Positions 1 to 7,205 of a DNA stretch of 13,613 bases are shown here, piece by piece. The stretch lies in NCBI GenBank assembly GCA_002503705.1, contig DASH01000064.1:1-13613 (forward strand), given 5' to 3'. The notes under the pieces are model-generated. The model was not told where the DNA came from. It made no database searches and saw only the letters and a list, made by a program, of their open reading frames with translations. The translations under genes and the position numbers were made by a program. Source of the stretch: Candidatus Woesearchaeota archaeon UBA153 (GTDB lineage Archaea > Nanobdellota > Nanobdellia > Woesearchaeales > UBA525). Numbering within the stretch: position 1 is the stretch's first letter; each line of letters starts with the position of its first letter.

Positions 1-2
1 CG

Positions 3-1625
3 CGCATGCCCACCGACTCGTTCCCCGTCTGCACCGGCAACGCTACCCCGCCCACCAACACCACGGGAAACGAGACGAACGTAACGCTGACCGTCGCGCC
101 GTGGTATCCGCAAGGGAACGATTACATCTTCATCTGCACCGCCACCGGCTTCACGCCGACAAGCTATGATTGGAGCTTCGGCGACGGGCAGAAGCTTCTC
201 GACTATGGTCAGGACAACGTGTATCACACGTATGTTCCGGGAGACTATCCGGTGAGCTGCACGGCGAGAAACTCTGTTCAATCAGGCACTGGCACGCTCA
301 ACGTGCAAGTCGGAACGCCGACGAACACGACGTGTACCTACGATAGCGGAACATATCAGACGGGTCAGAGCTTCCCCGCGGTTGACGGCTGTAACACGTG
401 CACCTGCTTGGCGAACGGACAAGTCTCCTGCACGAGCGCTACCTGCAACGAAACAGTCTGCTACGACACGTTGCAAGCCATTCCTGCCACGTGCACCGGC
501 GGCGCCGTCACGACTGACGACTACAGCAATGGTTGCCGGACGCTCGTCTGCACGAATGGCGGCGACTCGATGCACGTGTTCGCGTGCGAGAAGCCCGATA
601 TCGGCGTGAAGACGTATTTCGAGGTGTACAAGCTGTGGCAGAGCGGCACGAGCGTGTCAAAGATGTGTCTCGGGACCGCCTGCATCAGCGACAACGGGTT
701 CGCTGCGAGCACGAACTATCCGATCTGCCTCGGCAACAGCACGCCGCCCGTCAACGAGACGAACGGGACGAGCGCGAGCCTGAGCATCTTGTCGTGGTAC
801 CCGCAAGGGACCAATTACGTCTTCGTCTGCACCGCTGACGGTTTCACGCCGACGAGCTACGACTGGAACTTCGGCGACGGCAGCGCACTGTACGCCCTGA
901 CCACGAACAACGTGTATCACACCTACGTACCCGGAACGTATGACGTGACCTGTACGGCGAGAAGCGACACACAGGAAGAAACAGGGGCCCTCACCATCGA
1001 AACAGCAGGATACCCCCTGAAGACGAATATCACGTCGACGATCTTCTGGATAGGTCAGGAAGCGTCGAACGATACTGGCTGGAGCAACAACTCCGTCAGC
1101 GCGTGGGATATCTGGTGGGAGGCGCACTATGGCGGCTATGACGACCCGAACAATCGCAGCATCGTCAACATCTACCATCCCGCGCTGTTCACGCCGCTCG
1201 AGAATCCGTTCTACGTCGCGATTCCGTACACGGACTTCAACGACACCGACCGCAAGGCGGACGCGTTCGCCGTCGTGCCGTGGTCGAACGAGAAACTCCT
1301 CTGGGGCGCCCAGGAGTCCCTGATCAAGAATCGCTGGGTGAGGATCATCAAGGGCCCGAACACGGTCTACGCCCAGGTCGAGAACGCAGGTCCCGGACCG
1401 ACGGATGATTGGCAGTACGTCTTCGGCAGCAATCCGCAGCCGACCACGACCTTCGGTCACCTCGCGGGAATCGATGTCTCTCCCGCGGTGCGCGATTACC
1501 TCGGCCTCGCTGCCGTGGACAACGTCTCCTGGCAGTGGATCAACGCGAGCGACGTCCCCGCCGGGCCTTGGCTGGACATCACCACGACGCGCCAGAGCTG
1601 TTGGGCGTCAATCATCTGTCCGTGA
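3..1625 (+). CDS. Secreted modular protein: two PKD domains, VWC-like Cys module, C-terminal double-psi-barrel-like domain (5' partial)
   Basis: The frame is open to the left edge. The ATG at 6 lies inside a repeated segment (FPVC-GN-TPP aligns with YPIC-GN-TPP near residue 238), so the true start and probably a signal peptide are outside the window. Counting from that Met: PKD-like domain 1 about 30-102 (YDWSFGDG, YHTYVPG); a Cys-rich module 110-147 (DGCNTCTC) resembling VWC-type modules of bacterial secreted proteins; a second Cys cluster 152-195; PKD domain 2 about 258-331; and a C-terminal domain about 395-525. That last domain has the VYAQxENAGPG and GIDVSPAVRDYLGL pattern typical of RlpA/expansin-like double-psi barrels. 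There are many N-x-S/T sequons, consistent with archaeal N-glycosylation of an exported protein. No C-terminal membrane anchor is visible. The likely role is cell-surface or secreted carbohydrate or protein binding. The domain calls are pattern recognition; the function is inferred. Confidence 0.8.
   Translation, partial: RMPTDSFPVCTGNATPPTNTTGNETNVTLTVAPWYPQGNDYIFICTATGFTPTSYDWSFGDGQKLLDYGQDNVYHTYVPGDYPVSCTARNSVQSGTGTLNVQVGTPTNTTCTYDSGTYQTGQSFPAVDGCNTCTCLANGQVSCTSATCNETVCYDTLQAIPATCTGGAVTTDDYSNGCRTLVCTNGGDSMHVFACEKPDIGVKTYFEVYKLWQSGTSVSKMCLGTACISDNGFAASTNYPICLGNSTPPVNETNGTSASLSILSWYPQGTNYVFVCTADGFTPTSYDWNFGDGSALYALTTNNVYHTYVPGTYDVTCTARSDTQEETGALTIETAGYPLKTNITSTIFWIGQEASNDTGWSNNSVSAWDIWWEAHYGGYDDPNNRSIVNIYHPALFTPLENPFYVAIPYTDFNDTDRKADAFAVVPWSNEKLLWGAQESLIKNRWVRIIKGPNTVYAQVENAGPGPTDDWQYVFGSNPQPTTTFGHLAGIDVSPAVRDYLGLAAVDNVSWQWINASDVPAGPWLDITTTRQSCWASIICP
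93..999 (+). repeat. Internal duplication: two PKD-encoding segments
   Basis: Two diverged copies of one PKD-encoding block lie inside the secreted-protein gene, at about 93-311 and 777-999. Each encodes W-Y-P-Q-G, then GFTPTSYDW-FGDG, then NVYHTYVPG-Y and CTAR. They are separated by the Cys-rich modules. The residues before the first block also match those before the second, so the repeating unit includes the CxGN-TPP linker and probably continues upstream of the window. Confidence 0.8.
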
Positions 1626-1663
1626 GGAGATTTGCGCAGCATGTCTGAGACGCAGGTGACGAA

Positions 1664-1999
1664 ATGGCTGAAAAAGAACACTGGTTTATGGGCGTGGTGA
1701 GAGAAGGAGTAGGTTTCCTCTCGCAGATTATCACGGCGACCATCGTTCCGCCGCTCGCGGAAGGCACGGAGACGGTCATGAAGAAGGTCGAAGAGCGGCT
1801 GCTGCGGATGGAGAAGCGCATCCTGCGGAAGACGACCTCGCTCTTCTTTATCGGCGTGGGCGGGGCGTTCCTGGCTTTCGCGCTTTTTTTCTCCCTCAAA
1901 GAGATCTTGGGCTGGAGCGACGCTGCGGCCTGCTTCTCGATAGGGATAACCATTTTCGTGATCGGTCTCCTGCTGAAAGCGGGAGAATCTGACGGGTGA
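1664..1999 (+). CDS. Small two-helix membrane protein, phage holin superfamily III / YqjE-like
   Basis: 111 aa. An amphipathic N-terminal half with an acidic and basic helical stretch (residues 35-56) is followed by two hydrophobic segments, about 58-82 and 88-105, with a short charged tail. This is the architecture of the YqjE / holin-superfamily-III membrane proteins. The start is supported by an AGGTGA Shine-Dalgarno at 1654-1659, four bases before the ATG; another ATG at 1641 is in a different frame. The stop overlaps the ribosome-binding site of the next gene (GGTGA at 1995-1999). The next gene encodes a DUF883/YqjD-like protein, so the pair matches the bacterial yqjD-yqjE neighbourhood, which strengthens both calls. 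In bacteria these proteins sit in the inner membrane with unclear roles. Lysis is not implied. The family assignment is moderately sure. Confidence 0.7.
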   Translation: MAEKEHWFMGVVREGVGFLSQIITATIVPPLAEGTETVMKKVEERLLRMEKRILRKTTSLFFIGVGGAFLAFALFFSLKEILGWSDAAACFSIGITIFVIGLLLKAGESDG

Positions 2000-2004
2000 A
2001 CACC

Positions 2005-2241
2005 ATGGCACGTGAACATGCAGTAGTACCTTCGGGCTTGCGGCAGAGAACGCACGAGGGCATCGACAGGGTGATGGACAAAGCCGACAGCGCACAAGAG
2101 AACGTGCTCGCGGCGAGAGAGAACGTCGACGGTTATATCCGGGAGAACCCTGAGAAATCAGTCTTGATCGCCGCCGGCGTCGGCGCGGTCGTCGGCGGAT
2201 TAGCGGTTGCCGCGTTGATGAGAAAACGCGCGAGTCCATGA
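2005..2241 (+). CDS. DUF883 / ElaB-YqjD-like membrane-anchored protein
   Basis: 78 aa from the ATG at 2005. A charged, heptad-like helical N-terminal region (about 10-42) leads to YIRENPEKSV at 44-53 and a Gly/Ala/Val-rich hydrophobic anchor (54-70), ending in MRKR. The G-Y-(I/V)-R-x-N-P motif followed by AAGVGAVVGGL and a basic tail is the DUF883 signature seen in E. coli ElaB/YqjD. Those are C-tail-anchored inner-membrane proteins, some reported to bind ribosomes in stationary phase. An in-frame GTG at 1996 would add three residues, but GGTGA at 1995-1999 lies at the right distance before the ATG at 2005, so the ATG is preferred. It is translationally coupled to both neighbours; its stop overlaps the next start as ATGA. 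Confidence 0.75.
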   Translation: MAREHAVVPSGLRQRTHEGIDRVMDKADSAQENVLAARENVDGYIRENPEKSVLIAAGVGAVVGGLAVAALMRKRASP

Positions 2242-2543
2242 AACGCTCTTTTTCCGCTCAGAGCGGGTACTCGGAGACGAAGGACTCCACGGATGAGGAT
2301 TCGAGCAGAGAGAAAAACGAGGTGTTGGAGGAGATCCGTGAGCTCAACCATATCGGCAGGACCGCGAACGATATCGAGCGGACGCTCTTGGCGAAGGGCT
2401 ACGACGCGCAACTCTTGAGCGAGATTCTCACCGCTTCCTTCGTGGAATCGCTCTCCGCGAAAGAGGAAGGGTATACGCAACTGCGGCGGGCGGAAAGAGC
2501 GGAACAGGAAGCCTCGCGTCAAAAGGACTTGCAAGAGGCGTGA
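2238..2543 (+). CDS. Hypothetical soluble helical protein in the YqjE/YqjD-like cluster
   Basis: 101 aa, not recognised. The start overlaps the previous stop (ATGA at 2238-2241), indicating translational coupling. Residues 1-25 are Ser/Asp/Glu-rich and probably disordered. Residues 26-65 (ending about LLSEILTAS) look like a compact set of amphipathic helices, and residues 68-101 are a highly charged Glu/Arg/Lys/Gln helix. There are no cysteines, membrane segments or catalytic motifs. The position between a DUF883 anchor protein and a permease suggests a cytoplasmic membrane-associated partner, but that is inference only. Confidence 0.65.
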   Translation: MKRSFSAQSGYSETKDSTDEDSSREKNEVLEEIRELNHIGRTANDIERTLLAKGYDAQLLSEILTASFVESLSAKEEGYTQLRRAERAEQEASRQKDLQEA

Positions 2544-2569
2544 CTGCGAGTGAAGGTGCGACGCACACG

Positions 2570-3637
2570 ATGGCAATCCGTGACCAGTATCAACGAGTGG
2601 TCCCGTTCATCATCTTCGTCCTCGCTTTAGCGCTCTTGTTCTTGCTTCTCCGTCCGTTGCTCGCCGTTCTTCTCAGCAGCGTCCTTCTCGCGTACATCTC
2701 GTTCCCGCTGTGCGCGAAACTCCGGAAGAGGATACCCAACAGTTCTCTTTCGATCATCCTCTCATTAGTCATTATTTTCATCATCGTATTGGTCCCCTTC
2801 TCGTTTCTCGCGTTCGAGGTCACGCAGGAAGGGTATTATTTCTATCACTCGTTATCGACGAAGATTGAGAAAGGGGTGTTGTTCGGTGTCGGGTGCACAA
2901 GCGCGGACTCGCAAGTCTGTTCGCTTCTCAACCGGGCTGAGGCCTTCAGCGCGGAACGTTTGTCGACGTTCGGTTTCGACAAGCATCTCCAGGGCTTACT
3001 GCGCATCATGGAGGCGAAGATAACGAGTTTCATCCTGAACATGCCGCTGATACTCGCGAAGGTGTTCCTCGCGTTCATCATCGCGTATTTTATCCTGCGG
3101 GACTGGAAGCTCATATTGAAGAAAATCACCGACCTGCTCCCCTTGAGGACGAAGACGATACGGCGGCTCATCGGTGATTTCGGGAATATCACTCACACAG
3201 TCATCTACGCCCAATTATTCGTCGCGTTCGTCCAAGGAGTCATCGGCGCCATAGGCTTTTATCTCTTCGGCGTCCCGTTCCCGATACTCCTCGGCGTCCT
3301 GGTGGCCTTCTGCTCGCTCATCCCCACGATCGGGACGGCGATCATCTGGGCGCCTGCCGCGCTCTTCCTCATCCTCAGCGGCTTTTTCTCCCACGAGTAT
3401 TGGGTCTTGGGCAAAGGAATAGGCCTCGCCCTCTACGGCTTCTTCATCATCAGCACGATCGACAACATCCTCCTCGCGAAGATCGTGCACGAGAAAGCGA
3501 AGGTGAACCAGATCATCGTGATCATCGGCGTCATCGGCGGCGCGAGCCTGTTCGGGTTCATGGGGATCTTCATCGGTCCGATACTCCTGCCGTTGCTCTT
3601 GACCTATTTCGAGACCTTTAAGGAGCGATTTGTATAG
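2570..3637 (+). CDS. AI-2E family (PerM/TqsA-like, UPF0118) membrane permease
   Basis: 355 aa from the ATG at 2570. A paired hydrophobic hairpin near the N-terminus (FIIFVLALALLFLLLRPLL) is followed by a third helix, then a soluble segment with two cysteines (C-TSADSQVC). A C-terminal block of several helices follows, ending in GFMGIFIGPILLPLLLTYFE. That ending and the FGVPFPILLGVLVAF region are characteristic of the AI-2E transporter family, which includes AI-2 exporters and Na+/H+ or efflux proteins, so the substrate cannot be told from sequence. A GTG at 2540 overlapping the previous stop would add 10 residues (MTASEGATHT). I prefer the ATG because the added residues look unlike a permease start and AAGGTG at 2553-2558 can serve as its ribosome-binding site, but the choice is not certain. 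It ends a co-directional cluster. Confidence 0.85.
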   Translation: MAIRDQYQRVVPFIIFVLALALLFLLLRPLLAVLLSSVLLAYISFPLCAKLRKRIPNSSLSIILSLVIIFIIVLVPFSFLAFEVTQEGYYFYHSLSTKIEKGVLFGVGCTSADSQVCSLLNRAEAFSAERLSTFGFDKHLQGLLRIMEAKITSFILNMPLILAKVFLAFIIAYFILRDWKLILKKITDLLPLRTKTIRRLIGDFGNITHTVIYAQLFVAFVQGVIGAIGFYLFGVPFPILLGVLVAFCSLIPTIGTAIIWAPAALFLILSGFFSHEYWVLGKGIGLALYGFFIISTIDNILLAKIVHEKAKVNQIIVIIGVIGGASLFGFMGIFIGPILLPLLLTYFETFKERFV

Positions 3638-3691
3638 CTACGGGGATTGAACGAAGAAACATTTGTACTGGGTCGAACAGGTGAGCGAAAC

Positions 3692-3713
3692 TCTTTTTCA
3701 TTAATTTCCTTTG
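3692..3713 (+). terminator. T-rich terminator after the AI-2E permease gene
   Basis: CTCTTTTTCATTAATTTCCT-type sequence lies between the permease stop and the stop of the convergent gene. Archaeal termination typically needs only T-runs on the coding strand, and this is the only T-rich tract in the 79-bp gap. No strong hairpin precedes it. Confidence 0.5.
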
Positions 3714-3716
3714 TCG

Positions 3717-4406
3717 TCATCCTTTCTTCTTGAAGAATCTCGGGTTGTCTTTCTTGAATTCTTTCACCACAGGTTTAACGACAATTCCCGAGTGTTTTTT
3801 GAGATATAAATACCCCATGATGGCGGAGAAGAGCGCTCCGATCGAATCATTAATCAGGTCTTTCATCGTGTCGAAGACGCCGTCTTGCTGCGTCGTCCAG
3901 AAGAAGCTGCCGTTTTGCATCGTGGATCCGAGAGTATAATCTATGGTGAACTCAACAATCTCCCATACCGCTCCGATGGCGAGTGCGAATGAAAATGTGA
4001 AGATCGCGACTGTTTTCGGACTCGTCGTGACTTTCTCCGATTTGTGAAGCATGTAGAGAATGATGAACCCGATTATCCCAAACGCTAAACCGGAGCTTAT
4101 GTGCAGTAATACATCCCACCACCAAAATTTGGTATAATAATGATTTAACTCTCCGAGGAACAGAGTGGCATAGATGAAGATGATGGAATACACTTCTAAT
4201 GCCGTCGGAATGGCGATCTTTGATACTCTTCCTATGATGGCGGGAATGCAGATTAAGACGGATATGAGGGCGATTATCACCACGGAGACCCAGTTTTGTT
4301 GCAGTACTGCCGCGACAAAGGCTACGAGCAATGTTGCAAGGAGAATAATAATCAAGATGCTTCTTGTCGGGTGTTTTTCAATCTCTTTTTCAACCACATT
4401 CTTCAT
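3717..4406 (-). CDS. Multi-pass membrane protein, YjdF/DUF2238-like
   Basis: 229 aa with about six hydrophobic segments (17-36, 40-58, 66-87, 98-120, 132-150, 185-201), followed by a Lys-rich cytoplasmic tail ending in KKKG. Conserved-looking polar residues sit in or next to helices: WWDVLLH (97-102), GAVWEIVEF (145-153) with D156, then DTMKDLINDSIGA (179-191). This D-x3-H / W-E-x-x-E / D-T-M-x-D pattern is what I recall for the YjdF/DUF2238 family, whose function is unknown. The gene is clearly richer in A+T than its neighbours: sampled 60-base lines have 23-31 G+C against about 45 in alaS. That suggests recent acquisition or a different expression regime. It is convergent with the permease and has its own promoter. 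Confidence 0.7.
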   Translation of the reverse strand: MKNVVEKEIEKHPTRSILIIILLATLLVAFVAAVLQQNWVSVVIIALISVLICIPAIIGRVSKIAIPTALEVYSIIFIYATLFLGELNHYYTKFWWWDVLLHISSGLAFGIIGFIILYMLHKSEKVTTSPKTVAIFTFSFALAIGAVWEIVEFTIDYTLGSTMQNGSFFWTTQQDGVFDTMKDLINDSIGALFSAIMGYLYLKKHSGIVVKPVVKEFKKDNPRFFKKKG

Positions 4407-4437
4407 GTGTGAATCACTCGGCGTGAGGAGTCGAGAA

Positions 4438-4453
4438 GCTATTTAAGTATATC
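4438..4453 (-). promoter_or_regulatory. TATA box for the YjdF/DUF2238-like gene
   Basis: On the - strand the sequence reads ATATACTTAAATAG, a good archaeal TATA element about 40 bp before the ATG at 4406. Transcription would start near 4418-4422, leaving a short leader that contains AGTGAT, a partial match to the archaeal Shine-Dalgarno GGTGAT. The element sits in the 76-bp gap downstream of alaS. Confidence 0.55.
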
Positions 4454-4482
4454 TTTTTTGTCGAATTTTTCTTAGATGTGAA

Positions 4483-7029
4483 TCACTGCGTCCTCTGCCC
4501 GTCGATCTCTCTCGTGAATTTCTTCAGGGTGTTCAGGAGGTGTTGCGGTTGCGTCTGGAGGCGTCGCGCGGCTTCGGCGACGGGTTCTCCTTCGTACGCT
4601 GCGAGCGGCGCGCCTTCCAGTGCACTCCACGGAATCTCGGTGCCTTTCTTCGCGTACTTGCGCGCTTCTTTCCACACTTTGAAGACGTGCTCGGCCGCCG
4701 AAGGAATCAGTTTCTCGTCAGTAACGTGCAGGAACGTCTTCAGTTCCTCTAACTCTTTGCCTTTCTCGTGCGTCGTCCGCAATGCCGCGTCGCCGGCGAC
4801 GTACTCAATCCTGATGACGCCGTCTTGCACTTTCGTCGAGCGCAGTAATTTGATCGTGCCGGCTTCGCCGGTCATGTTCAGGTGCGTTCCGCCGCACGCC
4901 TCCACATCGAATCCGGGAATCTCCACCACCCGGATCTCTTTCCCGGGCACGGCGCCGCCTTGGTATAGCCTGAACCCGTGCGCCGCTTCCGCGACGCGTT
5001 TCGGCTCCACGGCTTTGTTCACGGGGAGGTTGAGGTGGACGATGCGGTTCGCTTCCGCTTCGATGCGTCGCATCTCCTCTTCTGTCAGCGCATCGTAATG
5101 CGTGATATCCAATCGTCCTTTCTCGAGCGTCTTCGACGCGCCGGCTTGCCAGACGTGGTTCCCTAAGACTTTGCGCGCGGCGCCGTTGATGAGGTGCGCG
5201 ACGGTGTGGTGCTGCGCCAACTGCTGTCGTCGTTCGAAGTCGATGCGGCCGTGGACGAGGTCGCCGGTCGCCCACGAGACGTTCTTTTCTAGCACGTGGA
5301 CGATGACGCCGTCTTGCTTGATGACGTCGACAACCTTGATATCCTCGATCGTCCCCGTGTCGTGCTCTTGGCCGCCGCTCGTCGGGTAGAACGCGCTCCG
5401 CTCCAAGACGACCTTGTCGCCATCCACGACTTTCACGACGGGCGCTTGAAAGTCGACGTAATCGTATGAATCATAATACAGCAGCACGGTCTTCGGCACG
5501 TTGCCGAGGCGCAGTTTCACGTCGCGTTTCGTCTGCGTCTTCTGCTCGGCGGCGGTGTGGCGTTCCGCGACGAGCGAGTAGAAGTTGTCCGGAACGTCGA
5601 ATGAGATGCCGCGCCTCTTCGCGTCGGCTTTCACCTGCTCCGGCTGGACTCCTTGCTCGTCGTACAGTCTCAGCAACGTTTCAGTATCGGGGACTCCTTT
5701 CTTGAGCGTGTGCTGGATGATGCTCGCGGCCCGTTGCCGGTTCTCCTCGTGCTTGCGCAGTTCGACGGCGAGGACCTTCTCGACGTCCTTGCTCTCCGCC
5801 AGCAGTTCCGGGAACAACGGTTTCAAGTACTCCGCGTGCCATCGCGCGACGTCAGCAATGAGGATCTTGTCGCTCCACCCGTACTGTTCGATGAACGCTT
5901 GCGCGCGCCGGAAGACGGCCCGGAGATTATAGCCGCCGCCGACGTTGCCGGGCAGGCCGCCGTCGGCGAGCGCGAACAGCAACGACCGCGCGTGCTCGGC
6001 AATCGAATAAATGGCGGTCATCGGTCCGATCTTCGCGCGCAGCTCCTCAGCGGGCACGCCGACCCGCGACGCGACGCGCGCCCACGCCTCGTTCACGTCT
6101 TCGATCTCGTCGAGGTTGAGGTATGCCGCGTACGGGATGTACTTCTGCATGAGCTGTTCGTCGTACGTGGTTCCGGTCAGCTCTTTCAGTTTCTCGATCA
6201 CCGTCGGGAACGTCGCGTCGTAGATTGTCCCTTTGCCTTGGGAGAACCACGCGTTCCGCTCGTGCCCCATCCCCATGTCCAACACTTTCAGTTTCAGCTC
6301 TTTATACCCGCGCGCGTCCTGCTCGTCCTGCTCGAACATCATGTAGACTTGGTTGCCGAGCTCGACGCCGCGGGAGAAGTACTCCATGCACGGTCCGAAG
6401 TTGCCGCCGCCTGCCCACGCGTCCTCGTGGAACGTGATCTCCGAGTATGGCAGTCCGAGGCCGGACGTCAGCCAGTCGAAGATGTCCTTGAAGACGGCGT
6501 TCTGGTCCCATTCTGTCTTGTTGACGAACGCGTGCTGGCCGATCATGATGAACCCGGTCATGTGGCTCATCGTCACGCCGACGTTGTCCACGTCGCCGAA
6601 GCGCAGGCAGAACTGCGGGATGACGAGTCTCTTCGCGGGCGGTTCGACCTCGCCGGACACGACATACGGTTGGAACGCGGCGATTGAGGCGATCGTGAAG
6701 TCCATCGTCGGGTTCCACCGGGAGACGACGGGGTATCGTGGGACGACCGCGTACCCTTTCTTCTCGAACATCTTGGCGAACTCGTGCCAGGTTTGCACGT
6801 ACGTCATGGATCGCTGGCACGGGTTGTTCTCGAAGAGGGTGAAGCCGCCGGCGCAGTTCGCGTCGCCGCAATGGTCTTGCTCCTTGTTCACCGTCCAGAA
6901 GTACGTGCCGCACGCGCACCGTTTTCGTTCGAAGCCGCGCTCAAGAAGAACGCTCGTCGCGTAATACTTTTCCGGCTCTCGGGACGCTTCGCCCTTGAAC
7001 CACTTCTTCACTTCCTTGTCCGGACGCAT
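4483..7029 (-). CDS. alaS: Alanyl-tRNA synthetase, archaeal type, short C-terminus
   Basis: 848 aa. It charges tRNA-Ala and hydrolyses mischarged Ser/Gly-tRNA-Ala. The N-terminus is archaeal: M-RPDKEVKKWF, then EPEKYYATSVL, and Cys at 38, 40, 54 and 59 forming a probable zinc site. The class II catalytic core spans about 70-370, with motif-2-like CLRFGDVDNVG (141-151) and motif-3-like GNVGGGYNLR (361-370). The editing domain carries H608-x3-H612 and C712-GGT-H716. The open frame continues upstream to 7281, but those 84 residues are Arg/Pro-rich, cover the promoter region and do not resemble AlaRS. The ATG at 7029 fits both the family start and the TATA position. The protein ends about 100 residues after the editing domain with a short helical TQPQHLLNTLKKF segment, so the usual DHHA1 C-Ala dimerisation domain appears absent. 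Confidence 0.96.
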   Translation of the reverse strand: MRPDKEVKKWFKGEASREPEKYYATSVLLERGFERKRCACGTYFWTVNKEQDHCGDANCAGGFTLFENNPCQRSMTYVQTWHEFAKMFEKKGYAVVPRYPVVSRWNPTMDFTIASIAAFQPYVVSGEVEPPAKRLVIPQFCLRFGDVDNVGVTMSHMTGFIMIGQHAFVNKTEWDQNAVFKDIFDWLTSGLGLPYSEITFHEDAWAGGGNFGPCMEYFSRGVELGNQVYMMFEQDEQDARGYKELKLKVLDMGMGHERNAWFSQGKGTIYDATFPTVIEKLKELTGTTYDEQLMQKYIPYAAYLNLDEIEDVNEAWARVASRVGVPAEELRAKIGPMTAIYSIAEHARSLLFALADGGLPGNVGGGYNLRAVFRRAQAFIEQYGWSDKILIADVARWHAEYLKPLFPELLAESKDVEKVLAVELRKHEENRQRAASIIQHTLKKGVPDTETLLRLYDEQGVQPEQVKADAKRRGISFDVPDNFYSLVAERHTAAEQKTQTKRDVKLRLGNVPKTVLLYYDSYDYVDFQAPVVKVVDGDKVVLERSAFYPTSGGQEHDTGTIEDIKVVDVIKQDGVIVHVLEKNVSWATGDLVHGRIDFERRQQLAQHHTVAHLINGAARKVLGNHVWQAGASKTLEKGRLDITHYDALTEEEMRRIEAEANRIVHLNLPVNKAVEPKRVAEAAHGFRLYQGGAVPGKEIRVVEIPGFDVEACGGTHLNMTGEAGTIKLLRSTKVQDGVIRIEYVAGDAALRTTHEKGKELEELKTFLHVTDEKLIPSAAEHVFKVWKEARKYAKKGTEIPWSALEGAPLAAYEGEPVAEAARRLQTQPQHLLNTLKKFTREIDGQRTQ

Positions 7030-7052
7030 GGTTTTTTGAGAGGCATCCGCGT

Positions 7053-7064
7053 CATTAATAAAGG
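7053..7064 (-). promoter_or_regulatory. TATA box for alaS (leaderless-type)
   Basis: On the - strand the sequence reads CCTTTATTAATG, centred about 29 bp before the alaS ATG at 7029. Archaeal transcription starts about 25 bp downstream of the TATA centre, so the mRNA should begin within a few bases of the start codon. No Shine-Dalgarno precedes the ATG. This supports the chosen alaS start. Confidence 0.6.
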
Positions 7065-7184
7065 TTGTCCCGCTGGCGGGTTCGTGGAGTTCGGCGGGCC
7101 GCTCTCGTCGCGGTGTCGCGCGGTCCGTCCTCTCTCGTCGCTCTGCTCGACGGGGCGGGGGTGAGTGGTTGGTTGAGTTTTGAA

Positions 7185-7200
7185 CCGAAACATTTAAATA
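7185..7200 (+). promoter_or_regulatory. BRE/TATA promoter of the DUF5320 gene
   Basis: A purine-rich BRE-like CCGAAAC is followed by ATTTAAATA (7192-7200), a near-ideal archaeal TATA box. The predicted transcription start is near 7221, giving a leader of about 25 nt with a strong Shine-Dalgarno. It is divergent from the alaS promoter, and about 120 bp of GC-rich sequence with no visible gene separates the two. Confidence 0.7.
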
Positions 7201-7205
7201 CTTAA

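Noticed and set aside
657..1460. 267-codon open frame on the - strand
   Set aside because: Antisense to the secreted PKD protein, with Arg/Val/Asp-rich shadow composition.
3640..3670. CRISPR-repeat-like GGGATTGAACGAAG segment
   Set aside because: Single copy with no second repeat or spacer spacing anywhere in the window.
5653..6687. 344-codon open frame on the + strand
   Set aside because: It is antisense to alaS, Arg/Glu/Asp/Val-rich with no family features; GC-rich shadow frame.
7069..7080. Short GC hairpin CCCGCTGGCGGG upstream of alaS
   Set aside because: Four-base-pair stem in very GC-rich sequence and upstream of the predicted alaS mRNA start; likely chance.
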